In this document: positions 1 to 7,930 of the stretch, one piece after another
Position numbering within the stretch: the first letter of the stretch is position 1
How the letters are laid out: each line of letters starts with the position of its first letter
Source: Dyadobacter pollutisoli
GTDB lineage: Bacteria > Bacteroidota > Bacteroidia > Cytophagales > Spirosomataceae
Direction of reading: 5' to 3'
NCBI RefSeq assembly: GCF_026625565.1
Contig: NZ_CP112998.1
Coordinates: forward strand, 1,242,501-1,306,500
Length of the DNA: 64,000 nucleotides
Position numbers and translations under genes: made by a program
Notes under the pieces: generated by a model
What the model was told of the DNA's origin: nothing
Seen by the model: the letters and a program-made list of their open reading frames with translations, nothing else
Database searches by the model: none

Positions 1-12
1 GCAACAATATAC

Positions 13-55
13 AAACGCCTGAAAATTAGATATTTGGTCTAAATTTTCAGGCGTT
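13..55. terminator. Strong hairpin terminator
   Basis: An inverted repeat with about 17-18 paired bases (arms 13-30 and 38-55, one bulged base) encloses a 7-nt loop and is followed by a T-rich run to about 68. It would end a transcript entering from the left edge. The gene it serves is outside the window. Confidence 0.75.
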
Positions 56-200
56 TTCTTTTGCTCTTTTCTGGATGATTTATTAATTTTTTGTCCCTCA
101 GGATCAGACGGTTTTGAAAGGCTGGCAAAGTGGGAGAGATTACTTCTCTTATTTGCGCTTAAATAATCTTATATGATCTAACTGCATTTTAAGTAAGCTT

Positions 201-767
201 ATGAGTTCAAACATTTCCATCACCAGAATCTGCCAGCATTGCGGCAACGAATTCACGGCCAAAACGACGGTGACAAAATTTTGCGGCGATGACTGCGCTA
301 AACGAAATTACAAACTCAGGCGGAAAACTGCCAAGCAGCAGAAGATGACCGAGAAGATCGCTGAAAGCAATCGTCAGACGCAACTGGTCAGAGAAGCTCA
401 GAAGATGCAGCTCTTAGAGAAGGAATTTCTCACTGTCAAGGAAGCAGCGATAATCCTGGGGTGTTCTGACCGGGCGATCCATTTGATGATTATCTCAGGC
501 AGACTGCCGGTGATCAACCTGGGTGTTCGTAAGACCAGAATTCTCCGGACAGAATTGCAGCGGCTGTTCGAGCTTCCTGAACGGAGAGTGAAGCCTGTCG
601 AAAAAGTGGAACTTGAGGAGGAGCCGCTGACCAAGGCAAATTGCTATACGGTGGAAGAGATCACATGTTCGTGGGGTGTTACCCGAGATTCAGTCTACAG
701 TGGAGAATTCGGAGCCATTACAACTACATTTCGGGAATTACGGTCATATCATTTCGGTCGGATTTGA
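201..767 (+). CDS. Excisionase/HTH DNA-binding protein with N-terminal Cys cluster
   Basis: The 188-residue product starts with a small zinc-ribbon-like segment (CQHC near residue 12 and a CGDDC motif near 28) and a basic helix. A MerR/excisionase-type helix-turn-helix follows (FLTVKEAAIILGCSDRAIH, about residues 76-94), then the start of a second excisionase-like helix (YTVEEITCSWGVTRDSVY). Proteins of this shape are common beside tyrosine integrases in Bacteroidota mobile elements, where they bind DNA as recombination directionality or transfer regulators; this role is inferred. The second HTH normally continues further, whereas here the last 25 residues lose family character. The 3' end is probably frameshifted or truncated. 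No integrase is visible nearby. Confidence 0.6.
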   Translation: MSSNISITRICQHCGNEFTAKTTVTKFCGDDCAKRNYKLRRKTAKQQKMTEKIAESNRQTQLVREAQKMQLLEKEFLTVKEAAIILGCSDRAIHLMIISGRLPVINLGVRKTRILRTELQRLFELPERRVKPVEKVELEEEPLTKANCYTVEEITCSWGVTRDSVYSGEFGAITTTFRELRSYHFGRI

Positions 768-1374
768 CCAGCTTAAATAATTGAATGATAGCAAAGTGAC
801 GTGAGATATGCTACGGAATCAGGTGGTTAAGCTATCCGAATTCTCCACTTTGGCCTGGTTTTACGCCAACTATCCGATATTCTGGACCTGCCACAGTTGC
901 CAGAGCATGTTAGACGAACTCTCGAAGATATTCAGAGACCGTTAAGGGAAAATATGAGATGGTTTAGAGCAGGTGAATGTTTACGGTGTTTTCGGTGCCT
1001 GGTGAATCCTAGCTCATGAAGGCCTTGTGGGGTGGTTTGTTGAGCGGAATTCTGAATAATAGACGCGGCTCGTACGACGAGGAGTTTGATGTTTATAAGG
1101 AGAACACTTGATTCCTTCCTGGTAAAAGTGTTATTTGTAGATTACAAAAATGCTGCAATTCGTAACCTGAAGATAACACTTTTGTCTCTTGTTGGGCTTT
1201 ATCTGAGAGCCTAGGCTATGTCAGGCGCGAGGACTTACGTTCGAATTGTGGGAATGCCGTTAGGAAAGTGATCGCAGCCAGGAACATACCGTGAGTTGGT
1301 TGCTGTCCGGCCGTATTGTCAAATCCATAAATATTGTTGAGATTTTTTTGGTCAAAGAAATGTAGATTGAATGC
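768..1374. other. Gene-poor stretch, decayed
   Basis: No convincing gene is seen. A 31-codon reading frame at 1016-1111 (+) has no recognisable family. The stretch holds the 1124-1183 inverted repeat and otherwise looks like decayed mobile-element DNA. Confidence 0.5.
1124..1183. repeat. 11-bp perfect inverted repeat, 38-bp spacer
   Basis: AAAAGTGTTAT (1124-1134) pairs with ATAACACTTTT (1173-1183). It could be a transposon-end pair, a regulator site or a long-loop hairpin. Nothing else in the window repeats it. Confidence 0.5.
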
Positions 1375-2307
1375 ATGGAGAGTAAAATTGAGATTTATCA
1401 AAGCCCGGACGGAGAGACTTCCATAGACGTAATGTTTGAGCAGGATACTGTCTGGCTTAGTAATGCGCAGTTGGTGAAATTGTTTAATTCAAGCAAGGCT
1501 AACATAAGTGAGCACATAAAGCATATTTTTTTGTCAGGCGAGCTAGATGAAATTCCAACTGTTCGGAAATTCCGAACAGTTCAAAGGGAGGGAAGCCGGC
1601 TAATAGAGCGAGACCGGATTCACTATAATCTTGATGTCATCATCGCGGTGGGATATAGAGTGAACACGAAGCAGGGAACTCAATTCCGACAATGGGCAAC
1701 CCAGCGGCTGAAGGACTTTCTTGTAAAAGGTTATGTTATTAATGAAGCCAGATTAAAGCAAAAGCAGCAACATATTCAAACCTTACGAGATGGCATACGT
1801 ATCCTTAGCCGATCCATCGAAGAGTCCGAAAATCTGAAGGATTTGAATTGGTTCGCCACTTTTGCAAAAGGACTAGCACTGCTGGACGATTACGACCACG
1901 AACAACTCGACAGGAAAGGCCGGACTGTTCGCCCGGCAATTTATCCGGATTTAGCTCAGTACCATGCGGTCGTCGAAGCAATGAAGGCCGACTTTGATTC
2001 TGCGGTCTTTGGAAAAGAAAAAGACGAGAGTTTTCAAAGTGCTATTGCACAAACCGGCAAGGGTTTTGGAGACGAGGATTTCTATCCATCGGTCGAAGAA
2101 AAGGCATCAACTTTGCTATATCTAATCATTAAGAATCATAGCTTTGTAGACGGCAACAAGCGTATTGCTGCGGCATGCTTCCTGCTCTTTCTAAGAAGGA
2201 ACAATTTATTAATGTCTGACAATGGCGATCCCATTATGAGCAACGAGGCCCTTGCCAGCCTTACTCTTTTGCCGCAGCCAGCAAGCCGGATGAGATGGAT
2301 ACCGTAA
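1375..2307 (+). CDS. RhuM-Fic/Doc fusion protein with frameshifted C-terminus
   Basis: Residues 1-120 match the RhuM virulence-protein domain (VWLSNAQLVKLF, then RVNTKQGTQFRQWAT). The C-terminal third is a Fic/Doc domain with the core HSFVDGNKR near residue 262. Fic enzymes transfer AMP or other nucleotide moieties to target proteins, and Doc relatives phosphorylate EF-Tu; the target here is unknown. The frame breaks near 2268: one missing base separates the ORF from a continuation in another frame (SKPDEMDTVKNL to a stop at 2343-2345), so the last 24 or so native residues are replaced by a short scrambled tail. A homologous tail lies at 31076-31257. The catalytic core is intact, so partial function is possible. 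The ATG at 1375 lacks a clear ribosome-binding site. Confidence 0.8.
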   Translation: MESKIEIYQSPDGETSIDVMFEQDTVWLSNAQLVKLFNSSKANISEHIKHIFLSGELDEIPTVRKFRTVQREGSRLIERDRIHYNLDVIIAVGYRVNTKQGTQFRQWATQRLKDFLVKGYVINEARLKQKQQHIQTLRDGIRILSRSIEESENLKDLNWFATFAKGLALLDDYDHEQLDRKGRTVRPAIYPDLAQYHAVVEAMKADFDSAVFGKEKDESFQSAIAQTGKGFGDEDFYPSVEEKASTLLYLIIKNHSFVDGNKRIAAACFLLFLRRNNLLMSDNGDPIMSNEALASLTLLPQPASRMRWIP

Positions 2308-2378
2308 AAAATCTCATCATAAGTATACTCAACAGAAATCAGTAATTTTGTATCTTATTTGGTTCTGACATTGGTTAA

Positions 2379-3000
2379 TTGTTTGATAATGAGTGTGATG
2401 AATATTTTGTACCGAAAAATGAAACTTTTCCGCAGGAAGAGCGCCTTCTGGAAAGCGAATTTTCGATCAATTTACTGGCGGAATATACTCTTAGGGGCAA
2501 ACGTCGCAGAAGCTGGATCAACTTCATTAATCCCTTCCGAGGGCTGCTGGTTTTAGGCTCGCCTGGTTCCGGGAAGAGCTATTTTGTTATCCGCCACATC
2601 ATTACCCAGCATATCCGGAAATGTTTTGCCATGCTGGTCTATGATTTCAAGTTTGATGATCTTTCGCTCATCGCATACAATAGTTTTTGTCCGATCAGGC
2701 TGCATACAAAGTACTTCCCCGTTTTTACACGATCAATTTCGATGACCTGGAGCGAAGCGCCAAGTGCAACCCGCTCGAACCCTCTACGATGCCGGATATT
2801 ACAGATGCGGCTGAGTCAGCCTGCACGATTCTGCTTGGCCTTAACAGGGAATGGATAAAAAAACAGGGCGATTTTTTTGTTGAGTCCTCCATCAATTTTC
2901 TTACCGCAATTATTCTGGTTTCTTCGCCGATACAACAACTATATTTCAAACATAGGAATACCGTCTATACCATTTGGTATATTATCGCACTGTCAATCTG
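2379..3000 (+). pseudogene. Conjugative coupling protein (MobC/TraG family) remnant
   Basis: Three reading frames in succession encode pieces of the Bacteroidota MobC/TraG coupling ATPase. Frame 1 (2379 to about 2690) has the Walker A motif GSPGSGKS and the preceding SWINFINPFRGLLVL. Frame 2 (about 2687-2925) carries YTINFDDLERS, CNPLEP and LLGLNREWIKKQGDFFVES. Frame 3 continues with WFLRRYNN before similarity ends near 3000. Coupling proteins deliver the relaxosome to the transfer channel. The N-terminal membrane segments and the C-terminal half are missing and there are at least two frameshifts, so this is a dead fragment marking a former conjugative or mobilisable element. Confidence 0.85.
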
Positions 3001-3281
3001 ATGGGTTGGCTTCGAAACAAACGAAGGTAGCAATAAATGATTGCCCAAACAATAAATCTACTCGATTCATATACAGATGGGTAGATATACCACATCACCA
3101 AAAAGGATTTCTTTTATTTGAATTTATTTTAACACCTTATTGTTCCATATCCAGCGGAAGATCCTTGCGATCTAGTTATGTACGAGTTACATGATATTTC
3201 AGTAAGTATAAAGCGTGATGTTAAATTCTTATAAATTCATATTATTTGTAAGGAACGTATCTCAATCTTATCCCAACAGGT
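3001..3281. other. Non-coding remnant
   Basis: No supported gene. It separates the coupling-protein remnant from the next small gene and is AT-rich. Confidence 0.4.
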
Positions 3282-3446
3282 ATGAGCTTAAAAGAACTAA
3301 GGGATTTGGAAAAAGGTCTGGAAAGTCAGCGAAGACAAGTAGAGAACCCTAGAGCCTCGGAATCTTTATTACGTGAGCTGAAAATTTATGACCTTTTTGT
3401 TCCCAAAGAAAGTCAAAGACAGGAGAACAAAGTGCTTGTCCGTTAG
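3282..3446 (+). CDS. Small 54-residue charged protein, possible partner of the next gene
   Basis: This short frame (ATG 3282, TAG 3444-3446) encodes a mostly helical, highly charged peptide (MSLKELRDLEKGLE..., 54 residues). It ends 9 nt before the next gene starts. Small acidic/basic helical proteins directly upstream of toxin-like genes often act as antitoxins or transcriptional partners. Here that is only an inference from position and size, and no DNA-binding motif is visible. Confidence 0.45.
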   Translation: MSLKELRDLEKGLESQRRQVENPRASESLLRELKIYDLFVPKESQRQENKVLVR

Positions 3447-3455
3447 ACATATCTC

Positions 3456-4046
3456 ATGTATTTTGCCCGTCCTGGCTTACTGATCGGCTTTCATGGATGT
3501 GAACAGAGCGTCAGGGATGCAATAGTCTCAGGACAGCAACAGATGCAGCCAAGCTGCTTCCAAATATGATTGGCTTGGGCAAGGACTGTATTCCTGGGAA
3601 AATAACTATGAACGGGCTTTAGATTTTGCCCACAACCATCCAACCAAAAAGTTTCAAATACGTTCCGTGCTGGGAGCTGTTATCGATCTGGATAAGTGTT
3701 TAGACCTGCTCGGTACGCTTTATCTGAGGATAGCACGTAGCTCGTATGAAAACCTGGTGAGTGCTGCCGCATCTAATGGCAGAGAGGTTCCCAAGAATAA
3801 AGATGTCCCTAATTCAAAAGACAGGTTGATTAGGGAGCTGGATTGCGCTGTAATTGAAAACATTCATCTTATACAGAAAAACAACGGCACAACTCCGTTC
3901 GATTCTGTGCGCGGCGTTTTTGTCGAAGGGGAAGAATTGTATGATGGAGCTGGTTTTCATGAAAAAAATCATATTCAGCTATGCATTCGAAACCCTAATG
4001 CATCAAAGGGCTTTTTGTTCCAAGACAGGAGGTTGACTGGCCTTAG
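3456..4046 (+). pseudogene. ADP-ribosyltransferase-fold-like protein, two frameshifts
   Basis: Read across two frameshifts (near 3545 and near 4015), the gene gives a protein of about 195 residues. The first part (3456 on) has LLIGFHGCEQSVRDAIVSG. The second frame has KYDWLGQGLYSWENNYERAL, then LGAVIDLDKCLDLL, NSKDRLIRELDCAVIE and DSVRGVFVEGEELYDGAGFH. The tail VPRQEVDWP ends at 4044-4046. The order FHGC ... GLYSWEN ... a late RGVFxEGEELY resembles the H-Y-E arrangement of ADP-ribosyltransferase-fold toxins (DUF3990-like). I know the protein as a conserved hypothetical, and the toxin reading is an inference. The gene is not translatable as a whole in its present state. Confidence 0.55.
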
Positions 4047-4089
4047 TATTAAGGGTACTGATAAGTCGATTGTTGCAACAAGTTGTATG

Positions 4090-4602
4090 TCAGCCACTAA
4101 TAGCGGAAATTGGATCTAGGTACAGTTTAGAAGGGTTAAATAAAGGGCATATATTGCTGGTCAATGGCTCTTGGATTACGCCGGTATCGGTGACCCATTC
4201 GTATTTTACCTGTCCGTATTTCAATACATTCATTTTATAGTCAAGTCCTTTGCCAGCCGGTACCCGAATCGTGACACTGTCCTGACGCTGCTCATGCTGT
4301 TTGGAAGGGGCAAGGTTATAAACCTCTTTGGGGATTGGCACATTCGGGCCGGATCCTAGCTCTTCAAGTTTAAGCACCGGACAGGATTTTGATCCGTCTG
4401 TTTCGACCGTTGCAACTGCGACCTGCGTATCAGGCTGGTAGAGACGGCTGAATCCAAGTAATTTGCAGGTTCCCAGCGGATCCAAACCATACTCAGCAGG
4501 CATGACGGCGGTTACAAAAAGTAGGCTCCCGAGCGAGAAGGTGGCGATAGTTGCTCGGATGATTTGTTTGGTTTTTAGAAGAGGTGGATTGATATCTGTC
4601 AT
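4090..4602 (-). CDS. Single-pass transmembrane anchor protein
   Basis: The 170-residue protein has one N-terminal membrane helix (about residues 17-35, ATFSLGSLLFVTAVMPAEYG) and a periplasmic domain with the motif VTIRVPAGKGLDYKMNVLK. This matches a conserved 'transmembrane anchor protein' family that sits beside HupE/UreJ-like genes. It lies 12 nt downstream of the broken hupE-like gene on the same strand and is probably co-transcribed with it. Function is unknown, and a role in metal uptake or sensing is inferred from neighbours. The C-terminus after residue 155 looks less conserved and may be altered. Confidence 0.65.
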   Translation of the reverse strand: MTDINPPLLKTKQIIRATIATFSLGSLLFVTAVMPAEYGLDPLGTCKLLGFSRLYQPDTQVAVATVETDGSKSCPVLKLEELGSGPNVPIPKEVYNLAPSKQHEQRQDSVTIRVPAGKGLDYKMNVLKYGQVKYEWVTDTGVIQEPLTSNICPLFNPSKLYLDPISAISG

Positions 4603-4614
4603 GATTTTTAGATT

Positions 4615-5323
4615 TTATCGTAAGAAATGACCGGTTAGCTGATAGCCGATCAAAAGAAAGCCTGAGGCCATCAGAAGCGTGTTTGTTAAAGTTGAAAACC
4701 GCTTAAAGCTGTCACTATAACGCAATAGGCTGATGACAACAAGGACCAGAATCAAGGCAAGGAACTGCCCGATTTCAACTCCAATATTAAAGCCGATCAG
4801 ATTCGTGACCAGCCCCTCTTTGCCGAATTTAAAATCATGAAGTTTACTGGCCAGTCCGAACCCGTGAAACAAGCCAAAGATCAGAACGGCAGCTTTTGTG
4901 TTGGGCTGAAAGCCGAAAATCTTCTTGAAGCCACCCAGATTGTCAAAGCCTTTGTAGACAATCGAGAGGGCAATGATCGCATCGATTAGATAGGCATTGA
5001 TCGATTAGATAGGCATTGATTGAAATGTTTGCTAGTACACCCAGCAGCAGTGTCAGGCTGTACCCAATCGTAAAGATGCTCACATAGATCAGAATGTCCT
5101 TGGGCTTGTAAAGAAAGAATATCACTCCAACTAACAACAAGATGTGGTCGTAACCGGTTATCATGTGTTTAGCGCCAGTGTACAGGAACGGCATAAATGC
5201 CGCTCCTTCATTGCCAATCAGAAATGATTTTGTCTTTTGATCGACACCATGGGCTGAAACGTTTACGGCAGTCAAGGTAAGCAGCAATGAAAAACTTAAC
5301 AGAAAAAGTTTTTTATACTTCAT
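4615..5323 (-). pseudogene. hupE: HupE/UreJ-family membrane protein broken by a 19-bp duplication
   Basis: The N-terminal frame (5323 down to about 5018) has a signal peptide and the metal-site region TGAKHMITGYDHILLLVG, typical of HupE/UreJ nickel/cobalt permease-like proteins. The C-terminal frame (about 5000 down to 4615) continues with DAIIALSIVYKGFDNL, LFHGFGLASKL and membrane helices. The two halves are joined in sequence but out of frame because ATCGATTAGATAGGCATTG occurs twice in tandem (4981-4999, 5000-5018). Removing one copy restores one continuous 230-residue protein. HupE proteins import Ni/Co or other divalent metals. The lesion is clean and probably recent. Confidence 0.8.
4981..5018. 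repeat. 19-bp perfect tandem duplication inside hupE
   Basis: Two adjacent identical 19-bp units (4981-4999 and 5000-5018) shift the reading frame by one. Slipped-strand loss of a unit would restore the gene, so this could be a reversible switch or a one-off mutation. Confidence 0.95.
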
Positions 5324-5363
5324 AAGTTAAATGGATTTGTAATGTGGCTGGAATTAGATTCTG

Positions 5364-5570
5364 TTATGGGCGGTCGTGGCTTTGTCCATGAGCGGTTGTA
5401 TCGTGACTGTGGTCAATACCGGTTGTATCCACAGATGCTGCCTTTGTGGAATCTGTATGATCAGCATGCTCGCGGCCATCTTTATAGGTGTGTGTCCCTT
5501 TTTGCGATTTACTTGAACTGGTTGTCAGTATGGCAAAGGACAGCGCAGAAATATTAAGCATTCGTTTCAT
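5364..5570 (-). CDS. Small secreted His-rich protein
   Basis: The 68-residue product has an N-terminal hydrophobic export signal (MLNISALSFAILTTSSS) and a C-terminal part rich in His, Asp and Thr (HADHTD, IDHSHDTTAHGQSHD). Such peptides bind divalent metals (Ni, Zn, Cu). It lies about 40 nt upstream of the hupE-like gene on the same strand and would be the first gene of the metal-related operon 5570-4090. No catalytic domain is present. Binding specificity cannot be read from the sequence. Confidence 0.55.
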   Translation of the reverse strand: MKRMLNISALSFAILTTSSSKSQKGTHTYKDGREHADHTDSTKAASVDTTGIDHSHDTTAHGQSHDRP

Positions 5571-5623
5571 AGAAAATTGAGATTAAATGAGAGTTTGAAA
5601 AGGAATTTTTGGTTTAAAAGCAG

Positions 5624-6180
5624 TTATAAATCAGGTTTGGCCTCACCGGTTGCCTGCTTTGGCCGGGGAAAAAAAAGAAAAGCGATCATCAGAAGCCCAA
5701 GGGTCAGGATGCATCCATATAAAAAGTCTTTTCCGGGAAAGCGGCTTCCCCAAAATCAGCAGTCAGATAAGCAATTGCCCACCACAAATGGGAAAAAGCG
5801 AAGTGGCAACCATACACTTTTCCCTGCTGGGCATCATCGATATTTTCCCCGATCAGTGTTTCAAAAGGTATCTCAGCCAGGCTTTGCCCTAAACCGGCAA
5901 TAAGCCATAGCATCAACAAAACTGTAAAACCTACATAGATTGCTGTGATAACGGCAAGCCCTAAAAGGAGTGCACCTGATAGAAGGGACAGCCTTCTGCT
6001 TTTACTTTTATCAAAACTCCGGAAAAGAAAGCGGCAATTGAAGCGCCTATGCTAAAGGCTGCCATGACCCACCCGTAATGCTGATCGGTAAGTTTGAGAC
6101 CTTCCTTAATATGACCGACTGTGTTGACCAGGATCTGGGCTCCGGCAATAGCCGATATTATTTCTATAACCAGTGAAAAC
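5624..6180 (-). pseudogene. MFS transporter remnant (5'-truncated, frameshifted)
   Basis: On the minus strand the first frame (6180 to about 6015) reads VIEIISAIAGAQILVNTVGH and GWVMAAFSIGASIAAFFSGV. After a one-base shift near 6015 it continues SFDKSKSRRLSLLSGALLLG ... LLMLWLIAGLGQSLAEIPFE and ends at the stop 5624-5626. The cytoplasmic D-K-S-x-S-R-R loop after a helix ending in SG is typical of major facilitator proteins. The N-terminal start is lost at about 6180, where the sequence switches abruptly to a GMC oxidoreductase fragment on the other strand. It is not functional. Confidence 0.8.
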
Positions 6181-6184
6181 CGGA

Positions 6185-6701
6185 TCGGATGCGGAGTTGG
6201 CAAAGAGCCATTTGGTGCAGGTCTGAAGGGAGCACTGACCAAACCGGGTGGTTGGCGGGCCTGCATGTACATGCCAGGAGAAACAGTTCCCAAAGTAAAA
6301 AACCACGTGGGGCTGAGCACCGAAGAGGTAGATCAATGGGGGATCCCGCTGCTGGTTCCCTCGGTCGGGTACGACGATAACGATGAAAAAATGCTAAATG
6401 ACTTCCTGAAAGACAGCATGGAAATGCTCGAAAAAGCAGGCTGCAAGGATATCGTATCGCGTGATACCAAACAGCCTCCCGGACTGGATATTCACGAAAT
6501 GGGGGCGTGCGTATGGGGAAAGACCTGAAAACTTCCCTTCTCAACGAATGGAACCAGCTGCACCATTACAAAAATGTGTTCGTCACCGACGGCGCCTGCA
6601 TGACCAGTACATGAAATCAAAGCCCGTCAATTCTGTATATGGCTCTGACGGCCAGGGCGGCGGATCACGCGGTGAAAGAGGTGAGAATGGGGGATCTGTA
6701 A
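6185..6701 (+). pseudogene. GMC-type oxidoreductase C-terminal remnant
   Basis: The plus strand encodes the C-terminal domain of a GMC FAD-dependent oxidoreductase: LKGALTKPGGWRACMY, GLSTEEVDQWGIPLLVPSVG, GLDIHEMGACVWGK, then after a frameshift near 6510 LNEWNQLHHYKNVFVTDGAC, and LYMALTARAADHAVKEV to a stop at 6699-6701. An in-frame TGA interrupts it near 6612. The HEMG and VTDG motifs belong to the conserved C-terminal substrate/FAD region. The FAD-binding N-terminus is missing. It sits just before the lacI-type gene and may be left over from a carbohydrate-oxidation locus. Confidence 0.8.
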
Positions 6702-6800
6702 CCAGGACTTGCCAAATTCACTTTGCTGTTGACTTCAACTGCAATCATAAATTATCGGGCGATTGTTTATATTTGGACGGTATTCAATGATTTATGTATT

Positions 6801-7874
6801 GTGGAAGGAAAAGAAGACAATTCGCTGAGCGGTGTCAAGGAAATTGCACGCAGGGCGAACGTTTCTCTCGGCACCGTGGACCGGGTGATCAACAACAGGG
6901 CGGGGGTAGCTGTAAAAACCAGGAACCGCGTCAATGCAATTATCGAAGAGCTTAATTACCAGCCCAACGTGCTCGCCCGGCGACTCGCCCTGACATCCAG
7001 AGGTACCCTGCGGCTTGCAGTGCTGCTGCCTGACATTTCCGAAGAAACAGAGTACTGGAAAGCCCCGCTCGAAGGGATTAATAAAGCGGATTTGGAAATC
7101 AGGCAATATGGCGTTCAGGTGGAGCACTACTTTTTTGATCAGAATGTCCAGTCCGGATTTGCCCAACAGGTGAACCGGATCATGGAAAATACCCCCGATG
7201 GCGTACTGATCACGCCCACTTTTGAGAAGGAGTCGATCGTGCTGATGAAATTCTGCAAAAAGAAGAAAATTCCCTGCGTGCTGATGAACTCGGACATTCC
7301 GGACCAGCAGCGACTTTGCTATATCGGACCCGAACTTTTCGACAGCGGGTATCTTTCCGGTCAACTGGTCCACTATTGTCTTAAAGATGGGCAGAAGGCA
7401 ATGATTGTCAATATCGCCCGTGAGATTGAAAGCAACGTGGCCATCCTGCGCAAGGAGGATGGATTTCTGGCCTATTTCAGGGAGAAGCTTTCTGAGGACC
7501 AGCTTGTTCACCTGAATATGACGGATACCGGCTATGCTGCTGTTGCCGGAAGGCTTACCGCCTTGCTGGAAGAACACAAGCAGATCGGCATTATCTATGT
7601 GACCAATTCCCGGGTGTCATTGGTAGCACAGTGGCTGGAATCGATTGGGAGAAGCGATATTGTCCTCATTGGTTACGATTATCTGGACAAAAACCTGGAT
7701 TATCTCAAAAGAGGGGTGATCGACTTTCTGCTTTGCGAAAAGCCCCAGGAGCAGGGTTATCGTGGGGTGATGTCGTTGTTTCAATATCTGGTTTTTTCTA
7801 CAACCGTCCAGGATGATTATCTGATCCCCATCGATATCGTTACCAGTGCCAATTATAGGTATTATAGAAATTAA
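6801..7874 (+). CDS. LacI-family transcriptional regulator
   Basis: A LacI-type helix-turn-helix opens the protein (VKEIARRANVSLGTVDRVIN, then a hinge with YQPNVLARRLA). A periplasmic-binding-protein-like ligand domain with sugar-regulator features follows (VLITPTFEKES, VYVTNSRVSLVAQWLES-type region, LIGYDYLDKN), about 358 residues in all. The open frame extends to 6723, but the HTH should lie within 10 residues of the start, so the in-frame GTG at 6801 is the likely start. It is the first gene of the glycan locus, and a perfect palindrome GTGCACGTGCAC of LacI-operator type occurs 30 nt after its stop and twice more before the isomerase gene. It probably represses the locus and is released by a sugar or sugar phosphate. 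No clear ribosome-binding site precedes it. Confidence 0.9.
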   Translation: MEGKEDNSLSGVKEIARRANVSLGTVDRVINNRAGVAVKTRNRVNAIIEELNYQPNVLARRLALTSRGTLRLAVLLPDISEETEYWKAPLEGINKADLEIRQYGVQVEHYFFDQNVQSGFAQQVNRIMENTPDGVLITPTFEKESIVLMKFCKKKKIPCVLMNSDIPDQQRLCYIGPELFDSGYLSGQLVHYCLKDGQKAMIVNIAREIESNVAILRKEDGFLAYFREKLSEDQLVHLNMTDTGYAAVAGRLTALLEEHKQIGIIYVTNSRVSLVAQWLESIGRSDIVLIGYDYLDKNLDYLKRGVIDFLLCEKPQEQGYRGVMSLFQYLVFSTTVQDDYLIPIDIVTSANYRYYRN

Positions 7875-7903
7875 GCGAGGACTATATTTTTTAAATCTCA
7901 TTT

Positions 7904-7917
7904 CGTGCACGTGCACA
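7904..7917. promoter_or_regulatory. LacI-type operator 1
   Basis: The perfect 12-bp palindrome GTGCACGTGCAC (7905-7916) lies between the regulator gene and the secreted toroid gene, 14 nt before the latter's ATG. It is close enough to the start to block transcription or early elongation. Confidence 0.8.
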
Positions 7918-7930
7918 GTTCTATTTTCAT

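Noticed and set aside
1375..5323. All frameshifts explained by sequencing error
   Set aside because: The left region also has truncations and missing domains, while the large metabolic genes from 6.8 to 30 kb are intact, so decay is more likely there. Error remains possible for the homopolymer cases in the kinases.
6121..6528. Open frame of 135 codons (+)
   Set aside because: Its first part is the antisense of the MFS remnant; only the GMC part from 6185 is real coding similarity.
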